64,000 nucleotides of DNA from Argyresthia goedartella (GCA_949825045.1 OX463824.1:27684001-27748000); one strand, 5' to 3'. Positions 1 to 11,797 are shown, counted from the stretch's first letter. A program made the numbers and translations. Notes: generated from the letters alone by a model not told the origin.

Positions 1-1824
1 GTGAATGGCCACCAATGCCAAACATATCGAGAAGGATGTCAACTATTGGTTTTGCTGGAGAACGATTTTCATTGGAATTTAACACTTGCGGATTCAGTTG
101 TTTCATCAAATGTGTACCAAATACGAACGCTGTTCTCAATTATCATCACCACATGTTTTCCTTCACAACCAATTCAGTTATGGAACAAATACAAAGACGA
201 CATATGTGAAGATATCTTGCATCGCTTGCGCATTCAAACGAATAATCCTGACATGCAAATAACCGATGAAATCTACAATGAAGGATTGATTCTGATTGAG
301 GATCAATGCTTGACTATTGCAAACAAGCTACTGATTGAAGTAGGAATGATTGCGCCAAATCGATCGATGCACGATGCATTCAACCAAGAATTAAATCGAG
401 AGCTGCAATACAATGTTGATACATTGCAGGAATTCGTTCGAAATAATGTGCCGTTGCTGAATGAACAGCAAAAACAAGTATACGAAACATTAATGCAAGC
501 GGTGGACAATAATACTGGTGGTCTATTCTTCCTGGACGCACCTGGAGGAACAGGGAAAACATTTGTCATTTCATTGATTTTGGCCACTATTCGATCAAGA
601 TGTTACATAGGTTTGGCGTTAGCATCATCTGGAATTGCGGCGATTCTTCTAGATGGTGGTCGTACTGCACATTCTGCGCTTAAGTTGTCACTCAATTTAA
701 ACACAATTGATACTCCAACATGCAATATTTCCCGATCCAGTACAATGGGAAAATTGTTGATGCAATGCAAGCTCATTGTTTGGGATGAGTGCACAATGGC
801 ACATAAGAAATCACTTGAAGCACTTAACTTCACACTGAAGGATCTTCGGCGAAATAACAACATCTTTGGCGGCTTGGTGATATTGTTGGCAGGCGATTTC
901 AGGCAGACGTTGCCAGTAATTCCCCGTGGAATGCCTGCAGATGAATTGAATGCTTGCCTGAAGGCATCACCTTTAAGGAATAACGTAAAAACATTATCGC
1001 TAACCACTAATATGAGAGTTCAACTTCAAAATGATCAAAATGCTGCACAATTTTCCAAACAATTGTTAGCTGTTGGAAATGTAAAAGTCCCAGTTGATGC
1101 GACATCTGGATTAATTACTCTTACCAACGACTTTTGCCGATTTGTAGACTCTCAATTAGCTCTTATTGAAAATGGTTTCCCAAACATTAGTGAGACTTAT
1201 CAGAATTATGCTTGGTTATGTCAACGAGCAATTCTTGCCGCAAAGAATAATGATGTACACGCACTGAATTTCACCATTCAATCAAAAATCGCTGGCGATT
1301 TGGTGACATACAAATCCGTTGATTCCATAACAAATCCGGATGATGTAGTAAATTATCCAACGGAGTTTTTGAACTCTCTGGAGCTACCAGGATTTCCACC
1401 ACATAACTTGCAACTCAAAGTTGGTACAGTTATTATGATATTGCGTAATTTGAATCCACCGCGACTTTGCAACGGTACTCGACTTGCGGTAAAAAGACTT
1501 ATGCCGAATTAGATTGAGGCAACCATTATTAACGGAACGTACGCAGGTGAAAATGTATGTATTCCTCGAATACCAATGATTCCGACTGATCTTCCGTTTG
1601 AATTCAAACGATTGCAATTTCCAGTTCGCCTTGCGTTCGCAATGACAATTAACAAGTCGCAAGGCCAATCGCTTAATGTTTGCGGGATAAATTTAGAAAA
1701 TCGTTGTTTTTCACATGGGCAGTTATACGTTGCGTGTTCACGAGTTGGGAAACCATCCGCTTTGTTTGTATTAGCGTCAGACCAAAAAACAAAAAATGTG
1801 GTTTACCAAAGAGCACTTCAATGA
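1..1824 (+). pseudogene. Helitron Rep-helicase, C-terminal PIF1-like helicase part (one in-frame stop)
   Basis: The reading frame is open from the window edge to a TAG at 1510-1512, then continues in the same frame to TGA at 1822-1824. It encodes a PIF1-type superfamily 1B helicase. Visible motifs are Walker A (APGGTGKT, about residue 180), Walker B-like VWDEC (about 261), GDFRQTLPVIPRG (about 299), LTTNMRV (about 337), and after the stop the late motifs FAMTINKSQGQSL and GQLYVACSRVGK. In Helitrons this domain unwinds DNA during rolling-circle transposition. The Rep endonuclease and the 5' end lie outside the window. A host PIF1 gene is less likely because of the nonsense codon and the MPADEL/LPVIPRG style common to insect Helitrons. 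I could not place a CTRR-type 3' terminus with confidence. Confidence 0.85.
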
Positions 1825-2228
1825 AACGGATAATTTGCGGACACGTATAACGCTTCGATTCAGTATTTACTTTGGATTCCCTTTCATTTACTTAGAGAAG
1901 TTCAACTAAATAACACTTCATTTTTGTATCCAATAATATGGGAGGAGGTGCGCTCCGTAAGACTCCTCGATACATACTAACCCGCTGACTGGCGCGCACG
2001 CCCTTTTTATAGAATGCACACCTAACCTCTTCATTATTGGCCCAACCTAAGCTAATGCACATATCGCTTGTGTCACCGTACTTATCTCTACTGCCTTACG
2101 CTATAGCTATAGCTCAATTCGTACACTACGACATATATATATAATATAACTTCTTCATCCATAAACAGTACACTCTCATTTATAAAACTCCCTGAGCCTA
2201 CAAGATCAATAAGCCGTATGTCTTCCCA
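1825..2228. other. Non-coding stretch after the Helitron helicase
   Basis: AT-rich sequence with no coding match. It probably includes the Helitron 3' end (GC-rich GGCGCGCACGCC near 1992-2003), but no clear terminal hairpin plus CTRR was identified. Confidence 0.4.
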
Positions 2229-2510
2229 CGACGGTTCTGGACCATTCTATTGATATTAAACAACCGACAGAGCAGTCGGGCTTCCAAAGATCACCTACAA
2301 TCAATCAGCCAAATCCTAAAAAAACACAAAAAATTCAAAACCCCACTCTACAGGATTTGTGGACTATTGCAAGGCCTTTAATACCATATCATAAACTCTA
2401 AACTCTAAATGGTCTGCTTTATACCTACATAAAGTAGAGGATTTTATACCGATATCATCAAAGAGACGATAACAAGAACAGTGTCAGTAGAATCCACAGA
2501 TATCGAGAGA
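2229..2510 (+). pseudogene. Decayed reverse transcriptase remnant, RTE/Craniata-like LINE
   Basis: Translating with frameshifts gives pieces in the order expected of a LINE reverse transcriptase: KQPTEQSGF near 2260-2285, DHLQSISQILKKHKKFKTPLY near 2291-2350, VDYCKAFNTIS near 2363-2395, and WSALYLHKVEDF near 2412-2445. The D of VDYCKAF is the first catalytic aspartate region of the palm. The sequence is broken by at least two frameshifts and stops, so it is an old fossil. Assignment to RTE-like elements rests on the VDYxKAFDTI and LWSAL signatures recalled from that group. Confidence 0.6.
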
Positions 2511-2595
2511 TAGGCCCTTGGCGCTTAGCTTGTATCGGAACCAGTGTCGCCAAAAACTAAGAACACGCATACATTTACACCATACATTTACACAC

Positions 2596-2854
2596 GACGA
2601 CCCGAATGGCCGAGTCGGCAGTGACGCTGCCTACGAAACCAAGGGTCCCGGGTTCGAGTCCCGGTGGGGGCAAATATTTTTTTGATGAGAACGGATGTTT
2701 GTACCCTAGTCATGGTTGTTTATCTATCTAAGTATAATATTTATCTATATAAGTATGTATCGTTGTCTAGTACCCAAGATACAGGGAATCCTAGTTTGGG
2801 GCTAGATCAAAGTGTGTAAATGGTGTCCAAGGTATTATTATTATTATTATTATT
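2596..2854 (+). mobile_element. tRNA-derived SINE (family 1), full-length copy
   Basis: The head resembles a tRNA gene: an A-box-like TGGCCGAGTCGGC near 2608 and a B-box GGTTCGAGTCC near 2652. It is followed by a body (GGATGTTTGTACCCTAGTCA) and an (ATT)n tail ending at 2854. Related copies lie at 43191-43439 and, inverted, 61842-62084. The conserved body and tail after the tRNA-like head mark it as a SINE, not a functional tRNA gene. It would depend on a LINE for movement, but which LINE is not shown by the sequence. Confidence 0.85.
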
Positions 2855-3782
2855 CGTACATCAATCCCTCCGCTTTTATTGGTCAGTGCAATGTCATGCA
2901 CCTATCGTCCGAACACACCCACACTACCGCAGGTATACTAGCTAGCCGAGCTAGTGTTGGGACAATGCAAGGACAGCGTGTATCATCGATCGATTATAAT
3001 TTATAGACACTGGTACAGACAGTCGTATACAATGCTATAAATAAAATAGTAAATTGTTTGTAAATACGATATACGACATACGAGACCCCTTTGCCTTTGA
3101 CAAACATAAAATCTAAACTGCCTGTTTGGCAATCATTGGAATAACTAACAATAAACTAACGTATTATGAGTAATAAAATAACTATATTTTACATTAACTA
3201 TATTTGCGGAATGATAAAATCTATCTCTGCGTGCGTGTAACAGTTCGCCTCCGTATCACGATGCATCTTTGCTTTCGTACTTAGATAAGTGTGAAATATT
3301 CATTGCGTGTTAGCTTGGCAATACGTAATGAAATTAAGATACAAAACAAGCAATGTATAGTAAACTTAGCGAGAACAACATGACATTGTCACTTTAATGT
3401 CAATTCGTGACGAATTTTCCGCTTGATGATGATTTATTTTCGTAATAATGTTTATTTTTTTGTGTTTTAAGAAGAAATAATAGTTGGAATGAGACTTACA
3501 AGTGATATGTGACACCGGCGTTCTTGGAGTTCACAATCTCGCTTCTATTTTTGCACGTGAGTATTGCACACGTCGGCATTTTCGAAAAACAACGGAAATG
3601 AATTCGTCACTGCGGTCGCCCGGTGACTACCGAGAATTTTAAATATCAAACCTGTCGGAGCTACATTTGTTCGCACGTGCCACGCCCCTCAACCTATCTC
3701 TCGATATCTGTGGTAGAATCAGACTTGACAAATCTGGTCTTCACACATAAATTCTCAGTAAACCCTAAAAAAATAGATGTTT

Positions 3783-3860
3783 ATGTAGGCAATATGCAGG
3801 GGTTGCATTGAAGTAGATGAGACCGTGGAGCATATGCTGCTCGTGCCCATCTACCTTAGA
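3783..3860 (+). pseudogene. LINE C-terminal zinc-finger fossil
   Basis: One frame reads ICRGCIEVDETVEHMLLVPIY. This matches the C-x2-C...ExxH pattern at the C terminus of I/R1-type LINE polyproteins, where a final cysteine normally follows; here that position has become valine. The downstream sequence is disordered. Identification is by motif style only. Confidence 0.4.
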
Positions 3861-4229
3861 ATCCGGGATGGCAATCCTAGTGGGTGCAGGAGATATGCAC
3901 AAACCTGCCAGGCCAGGTGGGCCAGGTGCAGGCACTTTAAGCCCCTGGAGAAAAAAAAAGAAGAAGTAGGTCTCACTGTATCGTAGAGATTAGTTGGTTG
4001 ACAGATTATGGCCAAATGCACAGTCTGCAGCTCAAAAAAGTGCCGCTTAAATGTCGTCAATTAACTTAAGTTGTAGTCGCTGTCTAAGTGGTATCTGCAG
4101 CGTGTTGTTCTGAATGCTATTATGACACTTCGATGTAAGGTACAGAGTTATGTGTCAGTCTTCCTTCCCTTTTCACGCGAGAGAAGAAGAGATTGACGTT
4201 TACATATCTCTGACCCCTACGTAGAAGTG

Positions 4230-4400
4230 TCAAAATTGCATTCGAGATGTAACTTCCGCTGATGGATGTTTTCACGCGAAACTTTCAACTGTCTGTTTGA
4301 ATCCGCGATAATTAGCAATAAATTGTAGTATTTTGTTTTTTTTTTAATTACGTGGTCTATACGACATGATATACGTGAAAATTAGAGCAAACGTAAAAAC
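4230..4400. repeat. Diverged dispersed repeat, partner of 33830-33960
   Basis: Shared blocks with 33830-33960 include ACTTCCGCTG, TTTC.CGCG, TCAACTGTC and ACGTGAAAATTA.AGC in the same order and orientation. The family is unknown. It may be the remnant of an old transposon. Confidence 0.4.
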
Positions 4401-5304
4401 AGTTCATATTTTCTATTACCTCAGAGGTATTGAATTTCCATCAAAGTTTGGTTTGTCGCTTTTAGATTTCGTTCCTAGGATTTAACACTCTACCATACTA
4501 CCTATTTAGTGAGTGCAGGCCATCGCTCCTTAAGGCATTTTCAATATGTTAATTCAATATCCATGATGCGGTCTCAATTTTACAAACAAATTTAAATAAA
4601 TTTTACGTCGTCCTCTCCAGTCTCCAAACCCCTCGTCTGCGCCCAAAAGCTAAATGCACCCTTTGAAAACACGCCCTATATTTTAGGACATGACACACGC
4701 CACGTTCTAGGTAAACTACTATTTTTTAGCTTTTTAACTTTCTTACGCCTTTCGATATATGAACTAAAATCGTGTGGCGATGGTGTTGCTTATGCAGAAC
4801 GCGATGACAACATGGCCCATACGTGAGCTGACTGCAACTCTTTTGTTTTATATCCTGTGAATTTCCGTGTTGCAATTTAGGTTATTTCAAAGCGAATTAT
4901 GTCGGATAGCTAATTTAGTTCAGATATACGTGCGGGTAGAGACAGCTGTGGTCACTGTTTGGTTTGCAATGTCGAAATCACAATTCTGTGCGCGACGGCG
5001 AAGGATACTACAGTAACTGATAATTACCAAATTACAAGAACCTACTTTGGTGTAGTTTCAAATACGAGATGCTAGTTCCGTTAATCGCCCTCCCCCTTAA
5101 ACATTCGCAATATATTTGTATACCAAGCCCGATTTTCGATTTGAATAATCACAATAGCAATTATAATAGTTAACTTGCCTCATCGTCGAGTTTAGTTGTT
5201 ATTGTCGTTTGAACGGCAAAAGCGAGTTAAGTAGTAAGTTGTTGATAAAGTTGAGTTAAATAAATCGCAATTCTATTTTCCGCCAGTACGGTGCGAAGTC
5301 GGCC

Positions 5305-5450
5305 GCGTTGTGCCCCACGAGCTTTTCAGAATTTCGAACCGCTCAAAAAGCCAGAGCGCTACAGCGCGACTCTGCGCTGTATGTACCTCACGGGGTTTCC
5401 AGCGCTCACAATGAAATTTCAACGTCTGAACAGCCCGTGGGGTACAGCGC
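5305..5450 (+). mobile_element. Short inverted-repeat element (MITE-like), copy 1
   Basis: The ends are inverted repeats: GCGTTGTGCCCCACGAGCTT at the left, and the complement of AGCCCGTGGGGTACAGCGC at 5432-5450. The interior holds TTTCGAACCGCTCAAAAAGCCAGAGCGCTACAGCGCGAC. A second copy in the opposite orientation is at 20201-20333 and shares the ends and the interior. No transposase is present. Superfamily is unknown. Confidence 0.6.
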
Positions 5451-5514
5451 TTGTGGCTGTTGGTGAATTGGCTTATAGTTAAAAACCGGGCCGCTACAAC
5501 GCTACAACGCGCCT

Positions 5515-6971
5515 ATGTATGTCCTAATTCTAGTAATTCTAAATGTATACCTATGTTGTATATTTAATCAATGTATAGATAATGGTGTGTTTCCTGACTT
5601 GATGAAACTAAGTAAAGTTATACCTTTATTCAAAGCTGGTAGTACATCAGACCCCACCAATTTTAGACCCATATCGATACTACCAACGCTTAGCAAAATA
5701 TTTGAAAAACTCATACTTAATCAATTGCAAAGTCATTTTTATCTCAATAATTTAATTCATATTGCTCAGTTTGGTTTCACAAAGAGTCGTTCAACAGCCG
5801 GTGCTGGTGTTGAACTAATCGACAATATTTTTGATGCCTGGGAAGACGCAATGGATGCAATAGGTGTCTTCTGCGATCTATCCAAGGCTTTTGATTGCGT
5901 CCATCATGACACTCTTGTCAGAAAGTTACGCCATTATTGTGTAAAAGATCAGGCACTTGGCCTTCTGGAGTCATATCTAACAGATAGGGTTCAGATGGTC
6001 ATTGTAATGGGAAAAGATCACCTGGGTCTTCAATAAGTATGGGCGTACCGCAAGGTTAACTTCTTGGTCCTTTCTTGTTTTTAGTATATATTAGTGATTT
6101 ACCTAACCTTGTTAAAGCAAAACATGGGTTAGTATTGTTTGCCGATGATACTTCTTTGATATTTAAAGTTAAAAGACAGCAATCAAATTATGACGAGGTA
6201 AACAATGCTATCTCTAGTATAGTGAACTGGTTTACTGTTAACAATTTATTACTTAATGAAAAGAAAACTAAATGTATTAAATTCGTGTTACCCAATGTGA
6301 ACCCGGTAACTACAGACATATTTATAATAGGACAGAGATTGGACCTTGTGCAGTCGACTGTCTTTTTGGGCATTACTTTAGACGCTAAACTACAATGGGA
6401 TCCTCATATAAATAAATTGTCGAACAGACTGAGTTCGGCAGCGTTCGCAGTTAAAAAAAATAGAGCTCTTACCGACGTAGACACCGCTAGACTAGTCTAC
6501 TTTAGTTACTTTCATAGTCTAATGACCTATGGTATTTTATTGTGGGGTCACGCTGCGAATGCTAATAGTATATTTATTCTGCAGAAACGGGCTGTTCGTG
6601 CAATTTATAGATTAGGGCCTAGAGTGTCACTGAGGGAAAAGTTTAAAGAAATCAATATTCTGACATTTGTGTCTCAATATATCTATGACAATCTTGTGTA
6701 TGTAAAAAGAAATATAACTAATTTTCAGAAGTACAGTGATATACACAATTTTAATACTAGAAATAAAGACAAGTTGGTTGCTTATGTAAGCCGACTACAT
6801 AAAATTAGTAATTCTTTTAAAGGCAATTGTATACGCTATTACAATAAGGTCCCTACTGATATTAAAAACTTACCTTTAGACAAGTTTAAAATAATAATAA
6901 AACAGAAATTGTATAAAAAAGGTTACTATAGGATATCTGATTACTTAGAGGACAGATGTCCATGGGAATAG
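5515..6971 (+). pseudogene. LINE family C reverse transcriptase, frameshifted
   Basis: The first part (5515-6036) carries the fingers and palm: PISILPTLSKIFEKLI, QFGFTKSRSTAGA, and the catalytic FCDLSKAFDCVHHD. The PQG motif region near 6045-6060 is in another frame and reads GVPQG, then a stop where SILGP is expected. The second part (6075-6971) resumes with FLVYISDLPNL, the catalytic FADDTSLIF, NWFTVNNLLLNEKKTKC and the thumb region YGILLWGHA, ending YLEDRCPWE. One frameshift plus one nonsense codon make this copy inactive. The product would copy the LINE RNA at a nicked chromosomal site. Confidence 0.85.
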
Positions 6972-7210
6972 ATTGTTTGAGTAACAGGCTGTTTCGATAT
7001 ATAACTAGCATTCATTTTGTAATTTGACAATATTTTATTTAAAAAAGGAAACGCAAAAGATGCGACGACTGTGGAGTTTCTTCGGTGAGCTCTTCTCCAC
7101 AGATTCCGCCATTGTGTTAGTGAACTCACCCAAAAAAATGTAATGACGGATCTAAGTGATGTAACAACATCCTATGGAAATAAATTATTTTTGATTTGAT
7201 TTGATTTGAT
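5515..7210 (+). mobile_element. 5'-truncated CR1-like LINE (family C)
   Basis: The element contains reverse-transcriptase coding sequence, a short 3' untranslated region, and a 3' tail of TTTGA repeats (about 7189-7210) in place of poly(A). Short tandem-repeat tails are typical of CR1-group LINEs. The 5' end starts directly after the inverted-repeat element region and lacks the endonuclease and ORF1, as expected from incomplete reverse transcription. A nearly identical 3' piece (642 bp) sits in the BEL element at 11152-11793. Confidence 0.85.
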
Positions 7211-9585
7211 ATACTTCTATCTAATTTACACATCAGGTTGCTCAAGTAACGGCCAAAAATACATCTCAGTTCTTATTTTTTGCCTTGCCCCCTTGTGCAC
7301 AGCGCCTTATTTATACTAGAATCTAGAACCAAATAGGAGTCAGTCATTTTTTTTTATTGAATATAAATAAATATATTATCTTATTCAACGTCAAAATTAT
7401 ACTTACTTATATAACTACAAGTAATTTTTTTTTATATAAAAAAAAGACTACACCGTTTCGAAAGGTGGGCCTCGGGGTTAAGAAGAAACGGCAAGAAACT
7501 CCCCCATACCTTTTTTTTAAAAAAGTGACTACAACAGGTACTGGTTTCGGTCTAAGGAAATTCGCCGGCGAGTGATAGACTTGATCCATCGCCCCTCGTC
7601 GAATTTCTGTGCGCTGAGGGCCAATTGACCTTTGACCTTAAGATTTTGGTTTGAGTTCAGGATTTTCTCAATCTCCAGCTCGCTATCAGCTCTCTCTTGT
7701 TCATATTTAGCATTGAGTTCTCTGGATGCTAATAGATCTTGAATAGCGTTGTGCAGCTGCAGCATGATTTCAGCTCTCCGTGTGGTTATTTTCGACTCCA
7801 TGCTGGAACGTAGAAATGGTATGTAACAGTTTTTTTATATCAAATTGTTTTTTTTTGTTTTTTTAAGAAAATTTGTAAGCTGAGAGTATGGTTACCCTAC
7901 TGCCTATTAGCCAGTTTGTATTGGTTAATTTAATGACAAGAAAGAAGAAGAAGAATATCAATTTATTCGGTACAAGTGTAAAATAATATAAATAAGTTGA
8001 TGGAATGTGATGGGAATTGCAACAATACTACTATTAACAATAACACTATATTAGTAACAATACTACTATTTAGTAGGTAATCTAATAGGTATTTGAAAGT
8101 TCTTATTGTCTGAGGTATTTCTATAGAAAAGAAGTAAATGTTCCTAAATTTATATGACAGACCTTTTAAATAAATTAAGACACAAATGTGTAGGTGCAAT
8201 GCAATGCCTTCTCTGTATATACTCGAGTATAAACACAAGCAAGACACTGAGTTCCCAGCTTACTATGTAAGTACTGGCCTAATGTATACTTACAATTTAC
8301 CTAAATTTATACTGCAGAACATTTACATAAACAATAGCAGTCTTACCTACAAAAAATATCTAATTTATGTTTGTGCACCTGTTTGAGCAAAATCCTCTTT
8401 AAACCTTAATGAGAATTTAATATTTTTGTGATTTATAAAAGTACAGCAAGTCAGTTTCAAACTAAAACTCTGTTGAAAATTCTTTTATTCCTTTAGGGTC
8501 TGTGCATGTCCACTGAAGGATGAAAATCCATAACCGTAAACTTAATTAAAAAAAGAAAATAAATGGTATAGTGATGTGTCAAAATTTACTATGCTCAAAC
8601 AAAAAAATAATATAAAACAACCAACATAAATTCTCAGATAAACGCAACTCTTTGCTTGGATTGACAACTGACTGATGTTTGCTTTTTACCTTTGGTGTAC
8701 AACAAAGAGAAATATAATGTGTGATATTGCGGTTTTTATTGAAGCTAACACACAGATTTTATTTTATAAATCACAATTTTATGATAATGGGTTGTAAGAC
8801 TGTTTCAGCTTCATATTATGAGTGTTTTAGAGAAATTGAATCTGTATAAATGACACTGTAAACCTATACTGAAGTACAATTTGTTATTTATTAGAAGAAA
8901 ATAGATTCTGGACTTGTTTTTCTGTTTGAGCGGCTACCATCCAGTTATGTCCCAGAGACCTATCTCATCACACCAACATTTCCTGGGTGGGAAAAAGGGG
9001 AGAGGACCTTGGCCTTTGAGTGGGATGTTATGGGCTCGTTCTACTGATAATAATTATGCTAAATTGTATGAAATTATCAACTAGTCAGAAAACTGATTCT
9101 AATGTGGTATTCAAATTATTTTTTCAACTAGAATGCGAGTCTCAGTTCAATTATTGCTAGAAACTGTACTACTGGTAGGTAATTATATGGTAGTGTTAGT
9201 CTATTAGTTAGATAAAACAAAGAACTCAGCTGGATATGTAGTATTCCGTTCCGGCGTTCAAATTCATCGGCAGTTGACAGTTAGAGTGGCTTCAGTGGCA
9301 GGAGCAATCTTCTGGTTGTAGTGTGCAGCTCAAAACATTGTTCACAGTTTTAACTATTCTAACAAGTAATTACACTTATATTTAGTAAGTATTATTACAC
9401 TAATTAGATTAATTTAAAAAATATTTATCAGCTATCGTTTCGTGAACAGCTGAACGCCCGGAGGGTGCGGTCCGAATCCTACCCTATAGGTTGCTATAGT
9501 TCACTTTCTGTCCAAATATTAAAGTTAGGTTAGGTCACAACTTTATGGAGTCGGGCGAAGTGGAGCGGAGCGAGGCAACCCCATG
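7211..9585. other. Gene-poor AT-rich region
   Basis: Apart from a small open frame at 7529-7801, I recognise nothing coding. There are poly-A/T runs near 7350-7520 and 7830-7870. The end (9430-9585) has a more GC-rich patch just before the Tc1/mariner element. It may contain old transposon debris that I cannot classify. Confidence 0.4.
7529..7801 (-). CDS. Hypothetical 90-residue ORF, helix-rich
   Basis: The protein starts MESKITTRRAEIMLQLHNAI and is rich in E, L, K and Q with heptad-like spacing over residues 10-55, suggesting a coiled coil. I do not recognise the family. It could be a short gag-like or ORF1-like fragment of a retroelement, or a chance frame. No promoter or neighbouring exon supports it as a host gene. 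Confidence 0.25.
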   Translation of the reverse strand: MESKITTRRAEIMLQLHNAIQDLLASRELNAKYEQERADSELEIEKILNSNQNLKVKGQLALSAQKFDEGRWIKSITRRRISLDRNQYLL

Positions 9586-9587
9586 TA

Positions 9588-9629
9588 CAGATGTAGTGAA
9601 TAATCCTTTCCTATCGGCAAAACTCGGAA
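9588..9629 (+). repeat. Left terminal inverted repeat of the Tc1/mariner element
   Basis: 42 bp. The first 19 bases (CAGATGTAGTGAATAATCC) match the right end perfectly, and about 34 of 42 match overall without gaps. TA precedes it at 9586-9587. Confidence 0.85.
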
Positions 9630-10106
9630 CAACGATAACACCCGAATGGTGCCGATGTGTCTATGAATTACTGTATTATTAAATTACGTGTAGGTATCAA
9701 ATAAATCGCATACTTTATTTATCAATGTCAAATGTCAAATTGCCCGTTTGACGTATATTACACTGAGATGTTAAAACCACCACGATTCTATCATATAAAG
9801 AATTCGTTAGGTAAACAAAAATATAACTAGTTACTGAGGACGTTTTATTTCAATAAAACGCACTGATAAAAACCAAATTCCGGTTGGGATGATCTAATGA
9901 TTCTATAAGGATTGAAACCCCAAAAGTTTAACTATAAGTCAAAACTACAGTAGGATTTTGCAGACCTTTTTTATAACAATAAATTTTTGTAATTAATTAA
10001 AAATACTATGACATAACAAAAAAGACACCTCAACATAAAACAAATCAAACCAGCAGAGAAATTAATATAAATAAATATGATTTTCTGATTGGATGAACGA
10101 CTTCGA

Positions 10107-10364
10107 TTATGACAGCGGGATAAGAGGAGGAGGAGCGGGGTGGACAGTGTGATGCGAAACAATACTTCCAACTTCCATATCACAGTCAGAATCAGAACTA
10201 TTTTCTGGTGTATCATCGTCAGAGTTTTCATGAACGGTGATTACAAAACTAGCCATATAATTTTCCAACTCAGGTTCGTGTTTTCGGCACTCGTTTTCGC
10301 ATTTGATGGCGTGGTCACATACTTTGGCCCAAACATCGGAACCAATCATATTAATTAACCTTTT
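10107..10364 (-). pseudogene. C-terminal part of the split Tc1/mariner transposase
   Basis: Lies directly left of the BEL 3' LTR, on the same strand as the transposase piece at 18564-19739. It reads SDVWAKVCDHAIKCENECR followed by an acidic, serine-rich tail (HENSDDDTPENSSDSD) and ends near 10107. WxKVCDHxxKxE is the type of C terminus expected after the DDE domain. Removing the BEL element and one CTTTT copy leaves the two parts one base out of frame, with a TAA arising, so the transposase probably already carried or later gained a small indel. Confidence 0.7.
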
Positions 10365-10939
10365 TGTTTAATTTTCCACGCCTACCGAACGGCGTGGAAT
10401 CCGAAGGGGGTGTGCCTTTGCCAACACGTGAGAGAAAAGAAGTGAATGAATTTTTACTGACCTTTGTCTCCGTAGACAGGAAATCGAAAGCTCGATTCGA
10501 GACGGGAATACGGGAAAAGGGCACAGTTTGGGATAGGATATGGAGTGAATCGAAACCTTGCCGTCGCTGTCGACGGCGTGCTTCCTGCCGACGTGGAGTC
10601 GCCGCTCCGATACGACGTTGACCAATCCACACGGATCACTTGACCGCTGACGCGAATCTACTTATTTCCCGACGATGTAGATGATTAACACTCCGACCAG
10701 GCCCGACGCCTGTATTTAGTAATTGGTACACCGAAATACCATCAATGACACGAGGCCCGAGCCGACATGTTTGTTCTCACCGACGAGAAAAAACAAAGAG
10801 TAAAGATAACCTCCAATTTTACATCTCGTTCCGGTACGAGGACAGCTGCTAGTTCCGTTTTCGCTAGTGATGTGCCGATTACTCGCGATCGATTCGCGCA
10901 ACAAAAACCGGTGCGTTTCCGAAGCATAAATATTAAACA
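10365..10939 (-). repeat. 3' LTR of the BEL/Pao element
   Basis: 575 bp, almost identical to the 5' LTR. The sequence just upstream in the sense direction (10940-10950, complement GGGCGGGTGAC) is a modest purine tract that may serve as the plus-strand primer. Confidence 0.9.
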
Positions 10940-10970
10940 GTCACCCGCCCGGACAGGCCCGAACCTGTCC

Positions 10971-11151
10971 CTAATCAATAGGAAGGCAAGAAAGTGTTGC
11001 GACCGCTCTCTTGAGGACCGAGTCCCCCACCCTGACTTCTGCTGATCGAGGCGTTCCATCCCGACCCGTGTACAAATTGACGATCCGTCCTCGTCTCCAT
11101 CTCAATGATGGCAGGTTCGCATACTTAATCAGCACCAAATCACCGACTTGA
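10971..11151 (-). pseudogene. BEL/Pao pol C terminus (DUF5641-like), beyond the LINE insertion
   Basis: The minus strand reads VGDLVLIKYANLPSLRWRRG and continues with GRDGTPRSAEVRV to a TAG at 10971-10973. VGDLVLIK...WxxGRI is the typical C-terminal domain after a BEL/Pao integrase. It is in frame with the pol part at 11798 once the 642-bp LINE and one TTGA copy are disregarded, which shows the LINE landed in an intact reading frame. Confidence 0.85.
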
Positions 11152-11793
11152 AATCAAAATCAAAATCAAAATCAAAAATCATTTATTTCCATAGGATTTT
11201 GTTACATCACTTAGATCCGTCATTACATTTTTTTGGGTGAGTTCACTAACCCAATGGCGGAATCTGTGGAGAAGAGCTCACCGAAGAAACTCCACAGTCG
11301 TCGCATCTTTTGCGTTTCCTTTTTTAAATAAAATATTGTCAAATTACAAAATGAATGCTAATTATATATCGAAACAGCCTGTTACTCAAACAATCTATTC
11401 CCATGGACATCTGTCCTCTAAGTATTCAGATATCCTGTAGTAACCTTTTTTATACAATTTCTGTTTTATTATTATTTTAAACTTGTCTAAAGGTAAGTTT
11501 TTAATATCAGTAGGGACCTTATTGTAATAGCGTATACAATTGCCTTTAAAAGAATTACTAATTTTATGTAGTCGGCTTACATAAGCAACCAACTTGTCTT
11601 TATTTCTAGTATTAAAATTGTGTATATCACTGTACTTCTGAAAATTAGTTATATTTCTTTTTACATACACAAGATTGTCATAGATATATTGAGACACAAA
11701 TGTCAGAATATTGATTTCTTTAAACTTTTCCCTCAGTGACACTCTAGGCCCTAATCTATAAATTGCACGAACAGCCCGTTTCTGCAGAATAAA
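11152..11793 (-). mobile_element. Truncated LINE family C inserted in BEL pol
   Basis: 642 bp, near-identical to the 3' part of the LINE at 5515-7210. It encodes the thumb region from FILQKRAVRAIYRLGP to YLEDRCPWE and has a tail of TTTTGA repeats (complement at 11152-11185). A 4-bp duplication TTGA lies at 11148-11151 and 11794-11797. Only a few substitutions separate the two copies, for example RISD versus RISE near the end, so this is recent. Confidence 0.92.
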
Positions 11794-11797
11794 TTGA

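Larger units (their letters stand above)
2855..5304. other. Gene-free AT-rich region
   Basis: No intact gene seen. It contains a LINE zinc-finger fossil at 3783-3860 and a dispersed repeat at 4230-4400, described separately. The rest is unassigned single-copy-looking sequence with poly-T runs. Confidence 0.5.

Noticed and set aside
2596..2670. tRNA gene on the plus strand
   Set aside because: The A- and B-box-like head continues into a SINE body and ATT tail shared with 43191 and 61842, so it is not a functional tRNA.
9510..9540. TTAGG telomere-like repeat (GTTAGGTTAGGT)
   Set aside because: Only two units; too short to indicate a telomeric array.
10366..10632. Overlapping ORFs of 60-93 residues on both strands, repeated at 17987-18255
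   Set aside because: These are non-coding frames in the two copies of the BEL LTR.
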